A stretch of 64,000 bases of DNA from Massilia sp. WG5 (lineage in GTDB: Bacteria > Pseudomonadota > Gammaproteobacteria > Burkholderiales > Burkholderiaceae_D), in NCBI RefSeq assembly GCF_001412595.2, contig NZ_CP012640.2:1364001-1428000 (forward strand). The letters run 5' to 3'. Below are positions 7,930-17,271 of the stretch, in pieces. Each line of letters opens with the position of its first letter. The stretch's first letter is position 1. The notes under the pieces were generated by a model, which saw only the letters and a list, made by a program, of their open reading frames with translations, was not told the DNA's origin and ran no database searches. Position numbers and translations under genes: made by a program.

Positions 7930-8927
7930 CGATCGAACTCAAGACCCAGAGCATCAAGCCACTGCGCCATACCTTTGCGCACGTGGCGCGCGAGATCGGC
8001 GGCGACAAGCCGGCCTCGCGCTACCAGGAGGCGACGCTGGGAACCCAGCCCACCGGCCCCTTCCATTACCGCCCGATCTGGGCGCCCGAGCACGAGATCT
8101 TCGACCCCGGCCGCACCGCGCTGAAGATGAAGAACTGGTATGCGTTCAAGGATCCGCGCCAGTACTACTACGGGAACTGGACCCAGACCCGGGCCCGCCA
8201 GCAGGAAACCATGGAAGCGAACTTCGCCTTCGTCGAGTCGCGCGGCCTGGTGTCGCAGTTGCCGGGCACGGTCAGCGCCGCCGCGCTGGACCTCCTGATG
8301 CCGCTGCGGCACGTGGCATGGGGCGCCAACATGAACAATTCCAGCATCTGCGCCTATGGCTACGGCAGCACCAGCACCGCACCGGCCATGTTTTGCGCGA
8401 TGGACCAGCTGGGCATTGCGCAATACCTGACCCGCATCGGCCTGCTGCTGGCGGATACGGAAGCGCTGGACCAGGGCAAGCGCGACTGGCTGGAAGCGCC
8501 GCGCTGGCAGGAACTGCGCCGCTACGTCGAAGACACTTTCGTCGTGCAGGACTGGTTCGAACTTTTCGTCGCCCAGAACTTCGTGCTCGACGGCCTGTTG
8601 TACCCCTTGGTCTACGGCGCCGTGATCAACGACTGGCTGTCGCAAAAGAACGGCACCGCGGTCGCGATCCTGACGTCCTTCATGAGCGACTGGACCCTCG
8701 AGCAGGCCAAGTGGGTCGATGCCCAGGTCAAGACTGCTTGCGCCGAGTCCGAGGAAAACCGCGCCCTGGTCGCGGGCTGGACAGACGCATGGCGCGACCG
8801 CGCCCTCACTGCCCTGCGGCCCATCGTCGAGCACGCGTTCGAGGATCCGGCGCATACCGGCGCCGTGCTGGAAGAAGTCACCGAACAATTCAACGCCCGC
8901 GCCGCCAGGCTCGGGCTGCCCCGATAA
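7926..8927 (+). CDS. dmpL: Phenol hydroxylase oxygenase beta subunit DmpL (P1)
   Basis: This 333-residue protein is the smaller large-type subunit of the (alpha-beta-gamma)2 multicomponent phenol 2-monooxygenase. It shares the ferritin-like helical fold of the alpha subunit but lacks the full set of diiron ligands, so its role is structural and it forms the docking face for the other components. Recognisable blocks are YYYGNWTQTRARQQETMEAN and the middle segment MPLRHVAWGANMNN. It overlaps dmpK by 4 bases and is followed after 9 bases by dmpM. Length is normal for the family. Confidence 0.95.
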   Translation: MTIELKTQSIKPLRHTFAHVAREIGGDKPASRYQEATLGTQPTGPFHYRPIWAPEHEIFDPGRTALKMKNWYAFKDPRQYYYGNWTQTRARQQETMEANFAFVESRGLVSQLPGTVSAAALDLLMPLRHVAWGANMNNSSICAYGYGSTSTAPAMFCAMDQLGIAQYLTRIGLLLADTEALDQGKRDWLEAPRWQELRRYVEDTFVVQDWFELFVAQNFVLDGLLYPLVYGAVINDWLSQKNGTAVAILTSFMSDWTLEQAKWVDAQVKTACAESEENRALVAGWTDAWRDRALTALRPIVEHAFEDPAHTGAVLEEVTEQFNARAARLGLPR

Positions 8928-8936
8928 GGACACCCC

Positions 8937-9206
8937 ATGTCGACCGTATTCATCGCATTCCAGGCCAACGAAGACACCCGCCCGATCGTCAACGCCATCC
9001 TGCGCGACAACCCGGGGGCCGTGCTGGAAGAAGCGCCGGCCCTGGTCAAGATCAACGCCGAAGGCCGCCTGACGGTCCGCCGCGAAACCGTCGAGGAAGA
9101 ACTGGGACGCCCCTTCAACCTGCAGGAAATGCACGTCAACCTGATCACCATCACCGGGAACATCGAGGAAGACGACGACCAATTCACGCTCACCTGGGCG
9201 CACTGA
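8937..9206 (+). CDS. dmpM: Phenol hydroxylase regulatory protein DmpM (P2)
   Basis: This 89-residue cofactor-free effector protein binds the oxygenase near the diiron site and is needed for efficient coupling of oxygen activation to hydroxylation. It begins STVFIAFQANEDTRPIV and contains the conserved INAEGRLTVRRETVEEELG stretch. It stands between the beta and alpha oxygenase genes, the invariant order in Dmp/Mph/Phh clusters. Confidence 0.95.
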   Translation: MSTVFIAFQANEDTRPIVNAILRDNPGAVLEEAPALVKINAEGRLTVRRETVEEELGRPFNLQEMHVNLITITGNIEEDDDQFTLTWAH

Positions 9207-9233
9207 GACGCATCGAGGATAAAGGAGAACGCC

Positions 9234-10796
9234 ATGGATATGAAAGCCACCGCCAAGAAGCTGGGCCTGAAGGAACGTTATGCCTGCATGACCCGCGGCC
9301 TGGACTGGGAAACCAGCTACCAGCCGATGGACAAGGTCTACCCTTTCGACAAATTCGAGGGGATCAGGATCCACGACTGGGACAAGTGGGAAGACCCGTT
9401 CCGCCTGACGATGGACGCCTACTGGAAATACCAGGGCGAGAAAGAAAAGAAGCTGTACGCCGTAATCGACGCGTTCGCGCAGAACAACGGGCACCTGAAC
9501 GTGACCGACGCGCGCTACCTGAACGCGGTCAAGCTGTTCATCCAGGCCGTCAGCCCGCTCGAGTACATGGCCCATCGCGGCTTCGCGCACGTGGGCCGCC
9601 AGTTCCGCGGGGCCGGCGCGCGCGTGGCCTGCCAGATGCAGGCGGTCGACGAGCTGCGTCACGCCCAGACCCAGATCCATACGATCTCGAACTACAACAA
9701 GTACTACAACGGCATGCATTCGTGGCGCGACTGGTACGAGAACGTCTGGTACCTGTCGGTGCCGAAGTCCTTCTTCGACGACGCCATCACCGCCGGGCCC
9801 TTCGAATACATCGTCGCCGTCAGCTTCGCCTTCGAATACGTGCTGACCAACCTGCTGTTCGTGCCCTTCATGTCCGGCGCCGCCTATAACGGCGACATGT
9901 CGACCGTGACCTTCGGCTTCTCGGCCCAGTCCGACGAATCCCGCCACATGACGCTCGGCCTGGAAGCCATCAAGTTCCTGCTCGAGCAGGATGCCGCCAA
10001 CGTCCCGATCGTGCAGGGCTGGCTCGACAAGTGGTTCTGGCGCGGCTACCGGCTGCTGACCCTGGTCGGCATGATGATGGACTACATGCTGCCCAAGCGC
10101 GTGATGAGCTGGAAGGAAGCCTGGGAGATCTACGCGGAGCAGAACGGCGGCGCGCTGTTCAAGGACCTGGCGCGCTACGGCATCCGGCTGCCGATGGGCT
10201 GGGAGCAGGCCTGCAAGGAGAAGGACCACATCAGCCACCAGGCCTGGGGCACCTTCTACAACTACACCGGGGCGGCCGCCTTCCACACCTGGATCCCGGG
10301 CCAGGACGAGATGGCGTGGCTGTCGGAAAAGTACCCGGACAGCTTCGACAAGCTCTATCGCCCGCGCCTGGAGCACTGGGACGCGCAGGAAAAGGCCGGC
10401 AATCGCTTCTACAACCGCACCCTGCCGATGCTGTGCACGACCTGCACCATCCCGATGCTGTTCACCGAACCGGACGACCCGACAAAGATCTGCTACCGCC
10501 ACTCGGAGTACAAGGGCAACCAGTACCACTTCTGCTCGGACGGCTGCAAACACATCTTCGACAACGAACCGGAGAAATACGTGCAGGCCTTGCTGCCCCC
10601 GCACCAGATCTTCAAGGGCCGCAACTTCAAGCCCGGCGTCGACCCGGGCGCTCCCGGCTTCGACCCGCTCGCCGCCGTGCTCGACTTCTACGGCGTCGAG
10701 GTCGGCCGCGACAACTTCGATTTCAAGGGCTCGGAAGACCAGAAGAATTTCGCCCAGTGGAGCGGCAAGGGCGCCGATCCCGGCCAGTCGCGCTAA
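9234..10796 (+). CDS. dmpN: Phenol hydroxylase oxygenase alpha subunit DmpN (P3)
   Basis: This 520-residue catalytic subunit hydroxylates phenol (and usually cresols) to catechol using O2 at a carboxylate-bridged diiron centre. The two iron-binding helix pairs are visible: E110 with E140-x2-H143 (DELRH), and E201 with E235-x2-H238 (DESRH). Near residues 415-455 a Cys-containing YHS-like module follows (CTTCTIPM, then YHFCSDGCKHIF), a known part of this subunit family. All catalytic residues are present and the length is normal, so the enzyme should be active. A ribosome site (AAAGGAG) precedes the ATG. Confidence 0.97.
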   Translation: MDMKATAKKLGLKERYACMTRGLDWETSYQPMDKVYPFDKFEGIRIHDWDKWEDPFRLTMDAYWKYQGEKEKKLYAVIDAFAQNNGHLNVTDARYLNAVKLFIQAVSPLEYMAHRGFAHVGRQFRGAGARVACQMQAVDELRHAQTQIHTISNYNKYYNGMHSWRDWYENVWYLSVPKSFFDDAITAGPFEYIVAVSFAFEYVLTNLLFVPFMSGAAYNGDMSTVTFGFSAQSDESRHMTLGLEAIKFLLEQDAANVPIVQGWLDKWFWRGYRLLTLVGMMMDYMLPKRVMSWKEAWEIYAEQNGGALFKDLARYGIRLPMGWEQACKEKDHISHQAWGTFYNYTGAAAFHTWIPGQDEMAWLSEKYPDSFDKLYRPRLEHWDAQEKAGNRFYNRTLPMLCTTCTIPMLFTEPDDPTKICYRHSEYKGNQYHFCSDGCKHIFDNEPEKYVQALLPPHQIFKGRNFKPGVDPGAPGFDPLAAVLDFYGVEVGRDNFDFKGSEDQKNFAQWSGKGADPGQSR

Positions 10797-10826
10797 CAGG
10801 CTAACCGCTAACAGGAGGAGACCATC

Positions 10827-11186
10827 ATGCCAGTCAAGGCCATCAAACCCTATGAATTCGCCCCGCAGGACGCGCTCGAGCACTTCCACGGCAAGCAGCT
10901 GCTGTACGTCGGCTGGGACGAGCACCTGATGTTCTGCTCGCCGCACACCCTGCCGCTGGCGCCCGAGATGCCGTTCGCGGCCCTGGTCGGCGAGGTCCTG
11001 CCGGCGGTCTACGGCTACCACCCCGACTTCGCACGGATCGACTGGAACACGGTCGAGTGGCTGAAATCCGGCCAGCCCTGGCGTCCGGAGATGGACAAGA
11101 GCCTGGCCGGCAACGGCCTGCGCCACAAGGACGTCCTGCGCTTGCGTACGCCGGGCCTGAACGGCCTGCAGGGCAGCTGCAACTGA
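10827..11186 (+). CDS. dmpO: Phenol hydroxylase gamma subunit DmpO (P4)
   Basis: This 119-residue third structural subunit of the oxygenase heterohexamer begins MPVKAIKPYEFAPQDALEHFHGKQ and carries GWDEHLMFCSPHTLPL, both typical of the family. It is preceded by a strong ribosome site (AGGAGGAG) and lies between the alpha subunit and reductase genes. It has no cofactor of its own. The length matches relatives. Confidence 0.94.
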   Translation: MPVKAIKPYEFAPQDALEHFHGKQLLYVGWDEHLMFCSPHTLPLAPEMPFAALVGEVLPAVYGYHPDFARIDWNTVEWLKSGQPWRPEMDKSLAGNGLRHKDVLRLRTPGLNGLQGSCN

Positions 11187-11211
11187 ACGCCGGGAACGAA
11201 AGGAGAACGCG

Positions 11212-12267
11212 ATGGCTTACGAACTTACCATCGAGCCGCTGGGCGTGACCATCGACGTCGAGGAAGGACAGAACATCCTCGACGCCGCCCTGCGCAATGG
11301 CATCTACCTGCCGCATGCCTGCTGCCATGGCCTGTGCGCGACCTGCAAGATCCAGGTGGTGGATGGCGATATCGAGCATGGCGACGCCTCGCCGTTCGCG
11401 CTGATGGACTTCGAACGCGACGAAGGCAAGGCCCTCGCCTGCTGCGCCACCCTGTGCAGCGACGCCACCCTGGAGGCCGAGATCGACGAAGAGCCCGACG
11501 CCGAAACCATTCCGGTGCGGGACCTGCTGGGCAGCGTCGTCGCCCTGGAGCAGCTCACGCCCACCGTGAAGGGCGTGTTCATCCGGCTGGACGAGCCGCT
11601 GCGCTTCCAGGCCGGCCAGTACGTCAACCTGCACATCCCCGGCGCCGGCTGCACCCGCGCGTTCTCGATCGCCAGCCATGGCGGCGATCCGACGCTCATC
11701 GAGCTGAACGTGCGCATCGTCCCGGGCGGCGTCGGCACCACCTATGTGCACGAGAAGCTGGCCGTCGGCGAGCGCGTGACCATCTCGGGGCCTTACGGGC
11801 GCTTCTTCGTCCGCAAGTCGGCGCGCGCGCCGATGCTGTTCATGGCCGGCGGTTCGGGCCTGTCCAGCCCGCGCGCAATGATCCACGAGCTGCTGCGCGA
11901 GGATTGCACGCTGCCGATCACGCTGGTCTATGGCCAGCGCAGCCGCCAGGAGCTGTACTACCACGACGAGTTCCTCGAGCTGGCCCGGCGCCATCCGAAT
12001 TTCACCTATGTGCCGGCGCTGTCGGATGCGTCCGGGGATGCCGGCTGGGATGGCTACCTCGGCTTCGTGCACGAGGCGGCAAGAGAGCACTTCGACAACG
12101 ACTTCCGCGGCCACAAGGCCTACCTGTGCGGCCCACCGCCGATGATCGAAGCCTGCCTCGCCGCCTTGATGCAGGGCCAGTTGTACGAGCGCGACATCTA
12201 TACCGAGAAGTTTATCTCGGCCGCAGATGCGCAGCAGGTCCGGAGTCCCCTGTTCAAGCGTGTCTAG
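11212..12267 (+). CDS. dmpP: Phenol hydroxylase reductase DmpP (P5)
   Basis: This 351-residue FAD and [2Fe-2S] protein passes electrons from NADH to the oxygenase. The plant-type ferredoxin domain comes first, with Cys37, Cys42, Cys45 and Cys77 (C-x4-C-x2-C spacing). The FAD-binding barrel follows, with RAFSIASH near residue 148, and then the NAD domain with GGSGLSSPRAM near 214 and CGPPPMIEACL near 306. All cofactor motifs are intact. It starts after AAAGGAGAACGCG and ends 8 bases before the ferredoxin gene. Confidence 0.96.
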   Translation: MAYELTIEPLGVTIDVEEGQNILDAALRNGIYLPHACCHGLCATCKIQVVDGDIEHGDASPFALMDFERDEGKALACCATLCSDATLEAEIDEEPDAETIPVRDLLGSVVALEQLTPTVKGVFIRLDEPLRFQAGQYVNLHIPGAGCTRAFSIASHGGDPTLIELNVRIVPGGVGTTYVHEKLAVGERVTISGPYGRFFVRKSARAPMLFMAGGSGLSSPRAMIHELLREDCTLPITLVYGQRSRQELYYHDEFLELARRHPNFTYVPALSDASGDAGWDGYLGFVHEAAREHFDNDFRGHKAYLCGPPPMIEACLAALMQGQLYERDIYTEKFISAADAQQVRSPLFKRV

Positions 12268-12275
12268 GAGCGCCC

Positions 12276-12626
12276 ATGGAGACCAAGATCGGACTGCAGG
12301 CGAACGCGCTGACGGTCAGCCTGGTGGAGACGAGCGAAAGCTTCCAGTGCCGCGACGGCGAGACCCTGCTGCAGGGCCTGGCGCGCCTGGGACGCAAGGG
12401 TATTCCGGTCGGCTGCCTGAACGGCGGATGCGGCATCTGCAAGGTGCACATCCTGTCCGGCGATGTCGAGTGCGGGGCGATGAGCCGCGCCCACGTCGGC
12501 GAGGACGAGGTCTGCCGCGGTGTGGTGCTCGCATGCAGGGCACGGCCGCGCACGGACGTGCAGTTGAAGGTAGTCGGAAAGATGTGCAACTCGGTATTCC
12601 GTTGCACGGGCAAGCAACACCCATAA
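12276..12626 (+). CDS. dmpQ: Plant-type [2Fe-2S] ferredoxin DmpQ/XylT
   Basis: This 116-residue protein carries Cys47, Cys52, Cys55 and Cys87 in C-x4-C-x2-C-x31-C spacing, here [11 protein letters not shown]. In XylT/DmpQ systems this ferredoxin re-reduces the active-site iron of catechol 2,3-dioxygenase after it is oxidised by poor substrates such as 4-methylcatechol. Its place immediately before the dioxygenase gene fits that repair role. The ATG at 12276 is preceded by TAGGAG. Confidence 0.94.
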   Translation: METKIGLQANALTVSLVETSESFQCRDGETLLQGLARLGRKGIPVGCLNGGCGICKVHILSGDVECGAMSRAHVGEDEVCRGVVLACRARPRTDVQLKVVGKMCNSVFRCTGKQHP

Positions 12627-12645
12627 AACACAACAAGGAGGAGTC

Positions 12646-13584
12646 ATGGGAGTCATGAGAATCGGCCATATCAGCCTGCGGGTCATGGATATGGAAGCCG
12701 CCGTCAGGCATTACGAAAACGTCCTGGGCATGCGGGTCGTGCACCGCGACGGGAACGAAACGGTCTACCTGAAGTGCTGGGACGAATGGGACAAGTATTC
12801 CGTCCAGCTGACCGCTTCGGATTCCGCGGGCATGAACCATGTGGCCTACAAGGTCGAGCGCGACGCCGACCTCGACGCCATCAAACAGCGCATCGAAGCC
12901 TATGGCATGCAGGCCGAGCTGCTACCCGAGGGCCAGCTGCCCTTCTGCGGCCGCTCGCTGCGCTTCACGATCCCGAGCGGGCACCTGATGCACCTGTTCG
13001 CGCAGAAGGACTTCGTCGGCAAGGATGTCGGCACGGTCGACCCCGAACCCTGGCCGGATGGCCTGAATGGGGTCGGCGCGCACTGGCTCGACCACTGCCT
13101 TCTGATGTGCGAGCTGAATCCGGAAACGGGCGTCAACAAGGTGGCGGAGAACGTGAGCTTCTTCAAGGAGACCATGGATTTCCACCTGGCCGAACAGGTC
13201 GTGGCCGGTCCCGAAGGCGAGATCCAGGCCGCCGCCTTCATGTTCCGCACCTCGACGCCGCACGACATCGCCTTTGCCGGCGGCCCCAGGGCCGGGCTGC
13301 ACCACATCTCCTTTTTCCTCGACAGCTGGCACGACATCCTGAAATGCGGCGACATCCTGGCGAAGAGCCGTACCAGGATCGACGTGCCGCCCACCCGCCA
13401 CGGCATCACGCGCGGCGAGACGATCTACTTCTTCGACCCGTCGGGCAACCGCAACGAGACCTTCGCCGGCCTCGGCTACCTCGCCCAACCCGACATGCCG
13501 ACGATCACCTGGACCGATCCGGCCCGCGGCATCTTCTACCACACGGGAACGATGGACGAGAACTTCCTGGCGGTGCACACCTGA
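12646..13584 (+). CDS. dmpB: Catechol 2,3-dioxygenase (extradiol)
   Basis: This 312-residue Fe(II) enzyme cleaves catechol beside the hydroxyls to 2-hydroxymuconic semialdehyde. It has the two-domain vicinal-oxygen-chelate fold. Iron ligands are His150 (WLDHC), His219 or His220 (LHHISF) and Glu272 (SGNRNET). The extradiol signature with His253 and Tyr262 ([18 protein letters not shown]) supplies the second-sphere residues. Length and motifs match XylE/DmpB class I.2.A enzymes. Activity is expected; substrate range towards methylcatechols cannot be read from sequence. Confidence 0.96.
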   Translation: MGVMRIGHISLRVMDMEAAVRHYENVLGMRVVHRDGNETVYLKCWDEWDKYSVQLTASDSAGMNHVAYKVERDADLDAIKQRIEAYGMQAELLPEGQLPFCGRSLRFTIPSGHLMHLFAQKDFVGKDVGTVDPEPWPDGLNGVGAHWLDHCLLMCELNPETGVNKVAENVSFFKETMDFHLAEQVVAGPEGEIQAAAFMFRTSTPHDIAFAGGPRAGLHHISFFLDSWHDILKCGDILAKSRTRIDVPPTRHGITRGETIYFFDPSGNRNETFAGLGYLAQPDMPTITWTDPARGIFYHTGTMDENFLAVHT

Positions 13585-13634
13585 GCGGCCGCCGAACCGT
13601 TTTGAATCGAAAAACCCTCACTCTGGAGCAGGAA

Positions 13635-14480
13635 ATGGCTGAAGCAAACAATCGTGAACAGAACAATCCGGAAATCGCGCACAGCGTGGTCGCGAACGGC
13701 ATCCGCACGAATTACCACGACGTCGGCGCCGGCGAACCGGTCCTGATGATCCACGGCTCGGGTCCGGGCGTGAGCGCCTGGGCGAACTGGCGGCTGCCGA
13801 TGCCCGAGCTGGCGAAGCGCTTCCGGGTGATCGCCCCGGACATGACCGGTTTCGGGTATTCGCAGCGGCCCGAGGGCATCCGCTACGACCTCGATACCTG
13901 GGTCGGCCAGGCGGTCGGCCTGCTGGACGCGCTGGGCATCGCGCAGGCCAGCGTGGTCGGCAACTCCTTCGGCGGCGCGATCGCGCTGGCGCTCGCGATC
14001 CGCCACCCGGAGCGCGTCAAGCGCCTGGTGCTGATGGGCAGCGTCGGCGTCTCCTTCCCGATCACCGAGGGCCTGGACGCGGTCTGGGGCTACCAGCCAA
14101 GCGTGGAGAACATGCGCGCCCTGCTCGACATCTTCGCCCATGACCGCAACCTGGTGAACGACGAGCTGGCGCAGCTGCGCTACAAGGCCAGCATCCAGCC
14201 CGGCTTCCAGGAATCGTTCTCGGCGATGTTCCCGGCGCCGCGCCAGGACGGCGTCGAGATGATGGCCAGCCCGATCGAGGACATCCGCAGGATCGGGCAC
14301 GAGACCCTCGTCATCCATGGCCGCGAGGACAAGGTGATCCCGCTGCAGAACTCCTACGAGCTGCTGCAGGCGATCCCGAACGCCCAGCTGCACGTGTTCG
14401 GCAAGTGCGGACACTGGACCCAGATCGAACACGCCGCGCGCTTCTCGCGCCTGGTCGGCGACTTCCTGGCGGAGGGCTGA
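13635..14480 (+). CDS. dmpD: 2-hydroxymuconic semialdehyde hydrolase
   Basis: This 281-residue alpha/beta hydrolase splits the ring-cleavage product to 2-hydroxypenta-2,4-dienoate and formate (or acetate from methylated products). The oxyanion block HGSGPGVSAW is at 40-49 and the nucleophile Ser111 in GNSFGG. An Asp in HGREDKVIP and a His in KCGHWTQIEH near the C-terminus complete the triad. The start at 13635 follows GGAGCAGGAA; the longer upstream frame is out of keeping with the family. It is the only enzyme in the window able to process the semialdehyde, because no dehydrogenase gene is present. Confidence 0.95.
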   Translation: MAEANNREQNNPEIAHSVVANGIRTNYHDVGAGEPVLMIHGSGPGVSAWANWRLPMPELAKRFRVIAPDMTGFGYSQRPEGIRYDLDTWVGQAVGLLDALGIAQASVVGNSFGGAIALALAIRHPERVKRLVLMGSVGVSFPITEGLDAVWGYQPSVENMRALLDIFAHDRNLVNDELAQLRYKASIQPGFQESFSAMFPAPRQDGVEMMASPIEDIRRIGHETLVIHGREDKVIPLQNSYELLQAIPNAQLHVFGKCGHWTQIEHAARFSRLVGDFLAEG

Positions 14481-14483
14481 AGC

Positions 14484-15266
14484 ATGGACAAGCACAGCAT
14501 CACCCGGCTCGGCGACGAGCTCTACGAGGCCCTGGCCGCCAGGAGCATGGTGGCGCCCCTCACCGAACGCGAGCCTGGCATCACCATCGACGATGCCTAC
14601 GCCGTCCAGCAGCAGCTGCTGCGGCGCCGCCAGGCATCCGGCGCCCGCGTGATCGGCAAGAAGGTCGGCGTGACCAGCAAGGCGGTGATGAACATGCTGG
14701 AGGTCTACCAGCCGGACTTCGGTTACCTGCTGGACGACATGCTGTACAACGACGGCGACTCGATCCCGCGCGACAGCCTGATCCAGCCGCGCGCCGAAGG
14801 CGAGATCGCCTTCGTCCTGAAACACGACCTGAACGGACCAGGCGTCAGCGCAGCCGACGTGCTGCGCGCCACCGACTTCGTCATGCCCTGCTTCGAGATC
14901 GTCGATTCGCGCATCCGCGACTGGAAGATCCGGATCCAGGACACGGTGGCCGACAACGCTTCCTGCGGCGTGTTCGTGCTCGGCAATGGCGCCGTCGATC
15001 CGCGCCGCATCGACCTCGCGACCTGCGGCATGGTGCTCGAAAAGAACGGCGAGATCGTCGCCACCGGGGCCGGCGCCGCCGCCCTGGGCAACCCGCTGAA
15101 TGCGGTGGCGTGGCTCGCCAACACCATGGGCCGCCTCGGCGTGCCGCTGCGCGCCGGCGAAGTCGTGCTGTCCGGCGCGCTGGCGGCGATGTTCCCGGCC
15201 GCGGCCGGCGACCACTTCCGCGTCACCATCGGCGGCATCGGCGGCTGCGGCATCCGCTTTCATTGA
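14484..15266 (+). CDS. dmpE: 2-hydroxypenta-2,4-dienoate (2-oxopent-4-enoate) hydratase
   Basis: This 260-residue enzyme adds water to the dienoate to give 4-hydroxy-2-oxovalerate. Family blocks include GKKVGVTSKAVMNMLEV near residue 55, the acidic metal-binding set AEGEIAFVLK and FEIVDSRI, and the C-terminal GEVVLSGALAAMFP. Its ATG lies 3 bases after the hydrolase stop and the product feeds the aldolase-dehydrogenase pair downstream. The related 4-oxalocrotonate decarboxylase (DmpH) has a similar fold. The hydratase is preferred because of cluster position, and because the tautomerase and dehydrogenase DmpH would need are absent. Confidence 0.92.
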   Translation: MDKHSITRLGDELYEALAARSMVAPLTEREPGITIDDAYAVQQQLLRRRQASGARVIGKKVGVTSKAVMNMLEVYQPDFGYLLDDMLYNDGDSIPRDSLIQPRAEGEIAFVLKHDLNGPGVSAADVLRATDFVMPCFEIVDSRIRDWKIRIQDTVADNASCGVFVLGNGAVDPRRIDLATCGMVLEKNGEIVATGAGAAALGNPLNAVAWLANTMGRLGVPLRAGEVVLSGALAAMFPAAAGDHFRVTIGGIGGCGIRFH

Positions 15267-15284
15267 ATCGACAGGGAGAACCAG

Positions 15285-16190
15285 ATGAACAAGATTCGTT
15301 GTGCGGTGATCGGGCCGGGGAATATCGGCACCGACCTGCTGTATAAACTCAAGCGCAGCCAGGTCCTCGAACCGGCATGGATGGTCGGGGTCGACCCCGC
15401 CTCCGAGGGCCTGGCAAGGGCCGCGGCGATGGGCATCAAGACCACCGCCGACGGTGTCGACGGCCTGCTGCCCTTCCTCGAACAGGACGCGGTGCGGATC
15501 GCCTTCGACGCCACCTCGGCCTACGCGCATCCCGAGAATTCGCGCAAGCTGGTGGCTGCCGGCGTCAAGGTCATCGACCTGACCCCGGCCGCCATCGGAC
15601 CGTATTGCGTGCCGCCGGTGAACCTCGACTCCCAGCTGTCGAACGGCGCCATGAACGTCAACATGGTGACCTGCGGCGGCCAGGCGACCATCCCGATGGT
15701 GGCCGCGGTGTCGCGCGTGCAGGCGGTTGCCTACGGCGAGATCGTCGCCACCGTGTCGTCCCGCTCGGTGGGCCCCGGCACGCGCAAGAACATCGACGAA
15801 TTCACGCGCACCACGGCCGGCGCGGTGGAACAGGTCGGCGGCGCAAGGAGCGGCAAGGCGATCATCATCATCAACCCGGCCGAGCCGCCGCTGATCATGC
15901 GCGACACCGTGCACTGCCTGCTCGACGCCGAGCCGGACCGGGACGCCATCACGGCCTCGGTGCAGGCGATGATCCGCGACGTGCAGAAGTACGTCCCCGG
16001 CTACAAGCTGGTCAACGGCCCGGTTTTCGACGGCAAGCGGGTCTCGATCTTCATCGAAGTCGAGGGACTCGGGGACTATCTGCCGAAATATGCGGGGAAC
16101 CTGGACATCATGACCGCGGCTTCGGCCCGCACCGCCGAACTGTTCGCCCAGCAGATGCTGGACCAAGCCCACGCCGCCGCGGCGGCCTGA
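15285..16190 (+). CDS. dmpF: Acetaldehyde dehydrogenase (acylating)
   Basis: This 301-residue protein converts acetaldehyde, NAD+ and CoA to acetyl-CoA. The Rossmann motif GPGNIGTDL is at residues 10-18 and the catalytic Cys130 lies in [11 protein letters not shown]. It forms a channelled complex with the aldolase encoded next (DmpFG), so toxic acetaldehyde is not released. It has a ribosome site (AGGGAGA) and normal length. Confidence 0.96.
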   Translation: MNKIRCAVIGPGNIGTDLLYKLKRSQVLEPAWMVGVDPASEGLARAAAMGIKTTADGVDGLLPFLEQDAVRIAFDATSAYAHPENSRKLVAAGVKVIDLTPAAIGPYCVPPVNLDSQLSNGAMNVNMVTCGGQATIPMVAAVSRVQAVAYGEIVATVSSRSVGPGTRKNIDEFTRTTAGAVEQVGGARSGKAIIIINPAEPPLIMRDTVHCLLDAEPDRDAITASVQAMIRDVQKYVPGYKLVNGPVFDGKRVSIFIEVEGLGDYLPKYAGNLDIMTAASARTAELFAQQMLDQAHAAAAA

Positions 16191-16203
16191 AGGAGGACAC
16201 ACC

Positions 16204-17235
16204 ATGACATTCTCGAATCAACGCATCACGCTGCATGACATGACGCTGCGCGACGGCATGCACCCGAAGCGCCACCAGATGACGCTGCAGCAGATGAAGG
16301 ACGTGGCGCAGGGACTGGACCGCGCCGGCGTGCCGCTCATCGAAGTAACCCACGGCGATGGTCTCGGCGGCGCTTCGGTCAACTACGGCTTCCCGCGCCA
16401 TACCGATGCGGAATACCTGATGGCTGTGATTCCGCTGCTGCAGCAGGCCAGGGTATCGGCCCTGCTGATCCCCGGGATCGGCACCGTCGACCACCTCCTG
16501 AGCGCGCGCGAACTGGGCGTGCACACGATCCGCGTGGCCACCCACTGCACCGAGGCCGACGTCTCCGAGCAGCACATCACGCTGGCGCGCAAGCTGGGCA
16601 TGGACACCGTCGGCTTCCTGATGATGAGCCACATGGCGTCGCCGGACAAGATCGTCGAGCAGGCCAGGCTCATGGAAAGCTACGGCGCCAACTGCGTCTA
16701 CTGCACCGATTCAGCCGGCTACATGCTGCCCGAAGACGTCCGGCAGCGCATCGGGCGCCTGCGCGAGAGCCTGAAGCCGGAAACCGAGATCGGCTTCCAC
16801 GGCCACCACAACCTCGCCATGGGCGTCACCAATTCGATTACCGCGGTCGAATACGGCGCGACCCGCATCGATGCCGCCGCCGCGGGCCTGGGCGCCGGCG
16901 CCGGCAACACCCCGATGGAGGTGTTCGTCGCGGTCTGCAAGCGCATGGGCATCGAGACCGGGGTTGACCTGTTCTCCATCACCGACGTCGCCGAGGACCT
17001 GGTGGTGCCGATGATGGACCAGCTGGTGCGCATCGACCGCGATTCGCTCACGCTCGGCTATGCCGGCGTGTATTCGTCCTTCCTGCTGTTCGCCAAGCGC
17101 GCCGAAGCCAAGTACAAGGTCCCCGCGCGCGACATCCTGGTCGAGCTGGGCCGCAAGGGCATGGTGGGCGGCCAGGAAGACATGATCGAGGACACGGCGC
17201 TGACGCTGGCGCGCGAGCGCGCGCTGCAGGCATAG
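16204..17235 (+). CDS. dmpG: 4-hydroxy-2-oxovalerate aldolase
   Basis: This 343-residue divalent-metal aldolase splits 4-hydroxy-2-oxovalerate to pyruvate and acetaldehyde. It has the TIM barrel with TLRDGMH (Arg16, Asp17 and His20 correspond to the catalytic residues of DmpG) and the metal pair His199 and His201 in FHGHHN. The C-terminal domain that contacts the dehydrogenase is present, so it should form the DmpFG complex. It follows dmpF by 13 bases. Confidence 0.96.
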   Translation: MTFSNQRITLHDMTLRDGMHPKRHQMTLQQMKDVAQGLDRAGVPLIEVTHGDGLGGASVNYGFPRHTDAEYLMAVIPLLQQARVSALLIPGIGTVDHLLSARELGVHTIRVATHCTEADVSEQHITLARKLGMDTVGFLMMSHMASPDKIVEQARLMESYGANCVYCTDSAGYMLPEDVRQRIGRLRESLKPETEIGFHGHHNLAMGVTNSITAVEYGATRIDAAAAGLGAGAGNTPMEVFVAVCKRMGIETGVDLFSITDVAEDLVVPMMDQLVRIDRDSLTLGYAGVYSSFLLFAKRAEAKYKVPARDILVELGRKGMVGGQEDMIEDTALTLARERALQA

Positions 17236-17271
17236 CGCTGCGGCCGACACAAGAACATCGAGGAGACAAGC

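Noticed and set aside
7869..11126. Very long open frame on the minus strand opposite dmpL-dmpO (over 1000 codons)
   Set aside because: It mirrors the codon bias of the well-supported phenol hydroxylase genes on the plus strand. Its translation is His/Arg/Val-rich low-complexity sequence with no family features, so it is a high-GC shadow.
14484..15266. 4-oxalocrotonate decarboxylase (dmpH) as identity of this gene
   Set aside because: The two enzymes are homologous, but the cluster lacks the dehydrogenase and tautomerase that DmpH needs, and the gene sits between hydrolase and acetaldehyde dehydrogenase where the hydratase is expected.
13536..16205. Long minus-strand frame opposite dmpD-dmpF
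   Set aside because: Same reason: it is an antisense shadow of genes with intact catalytic motifs.
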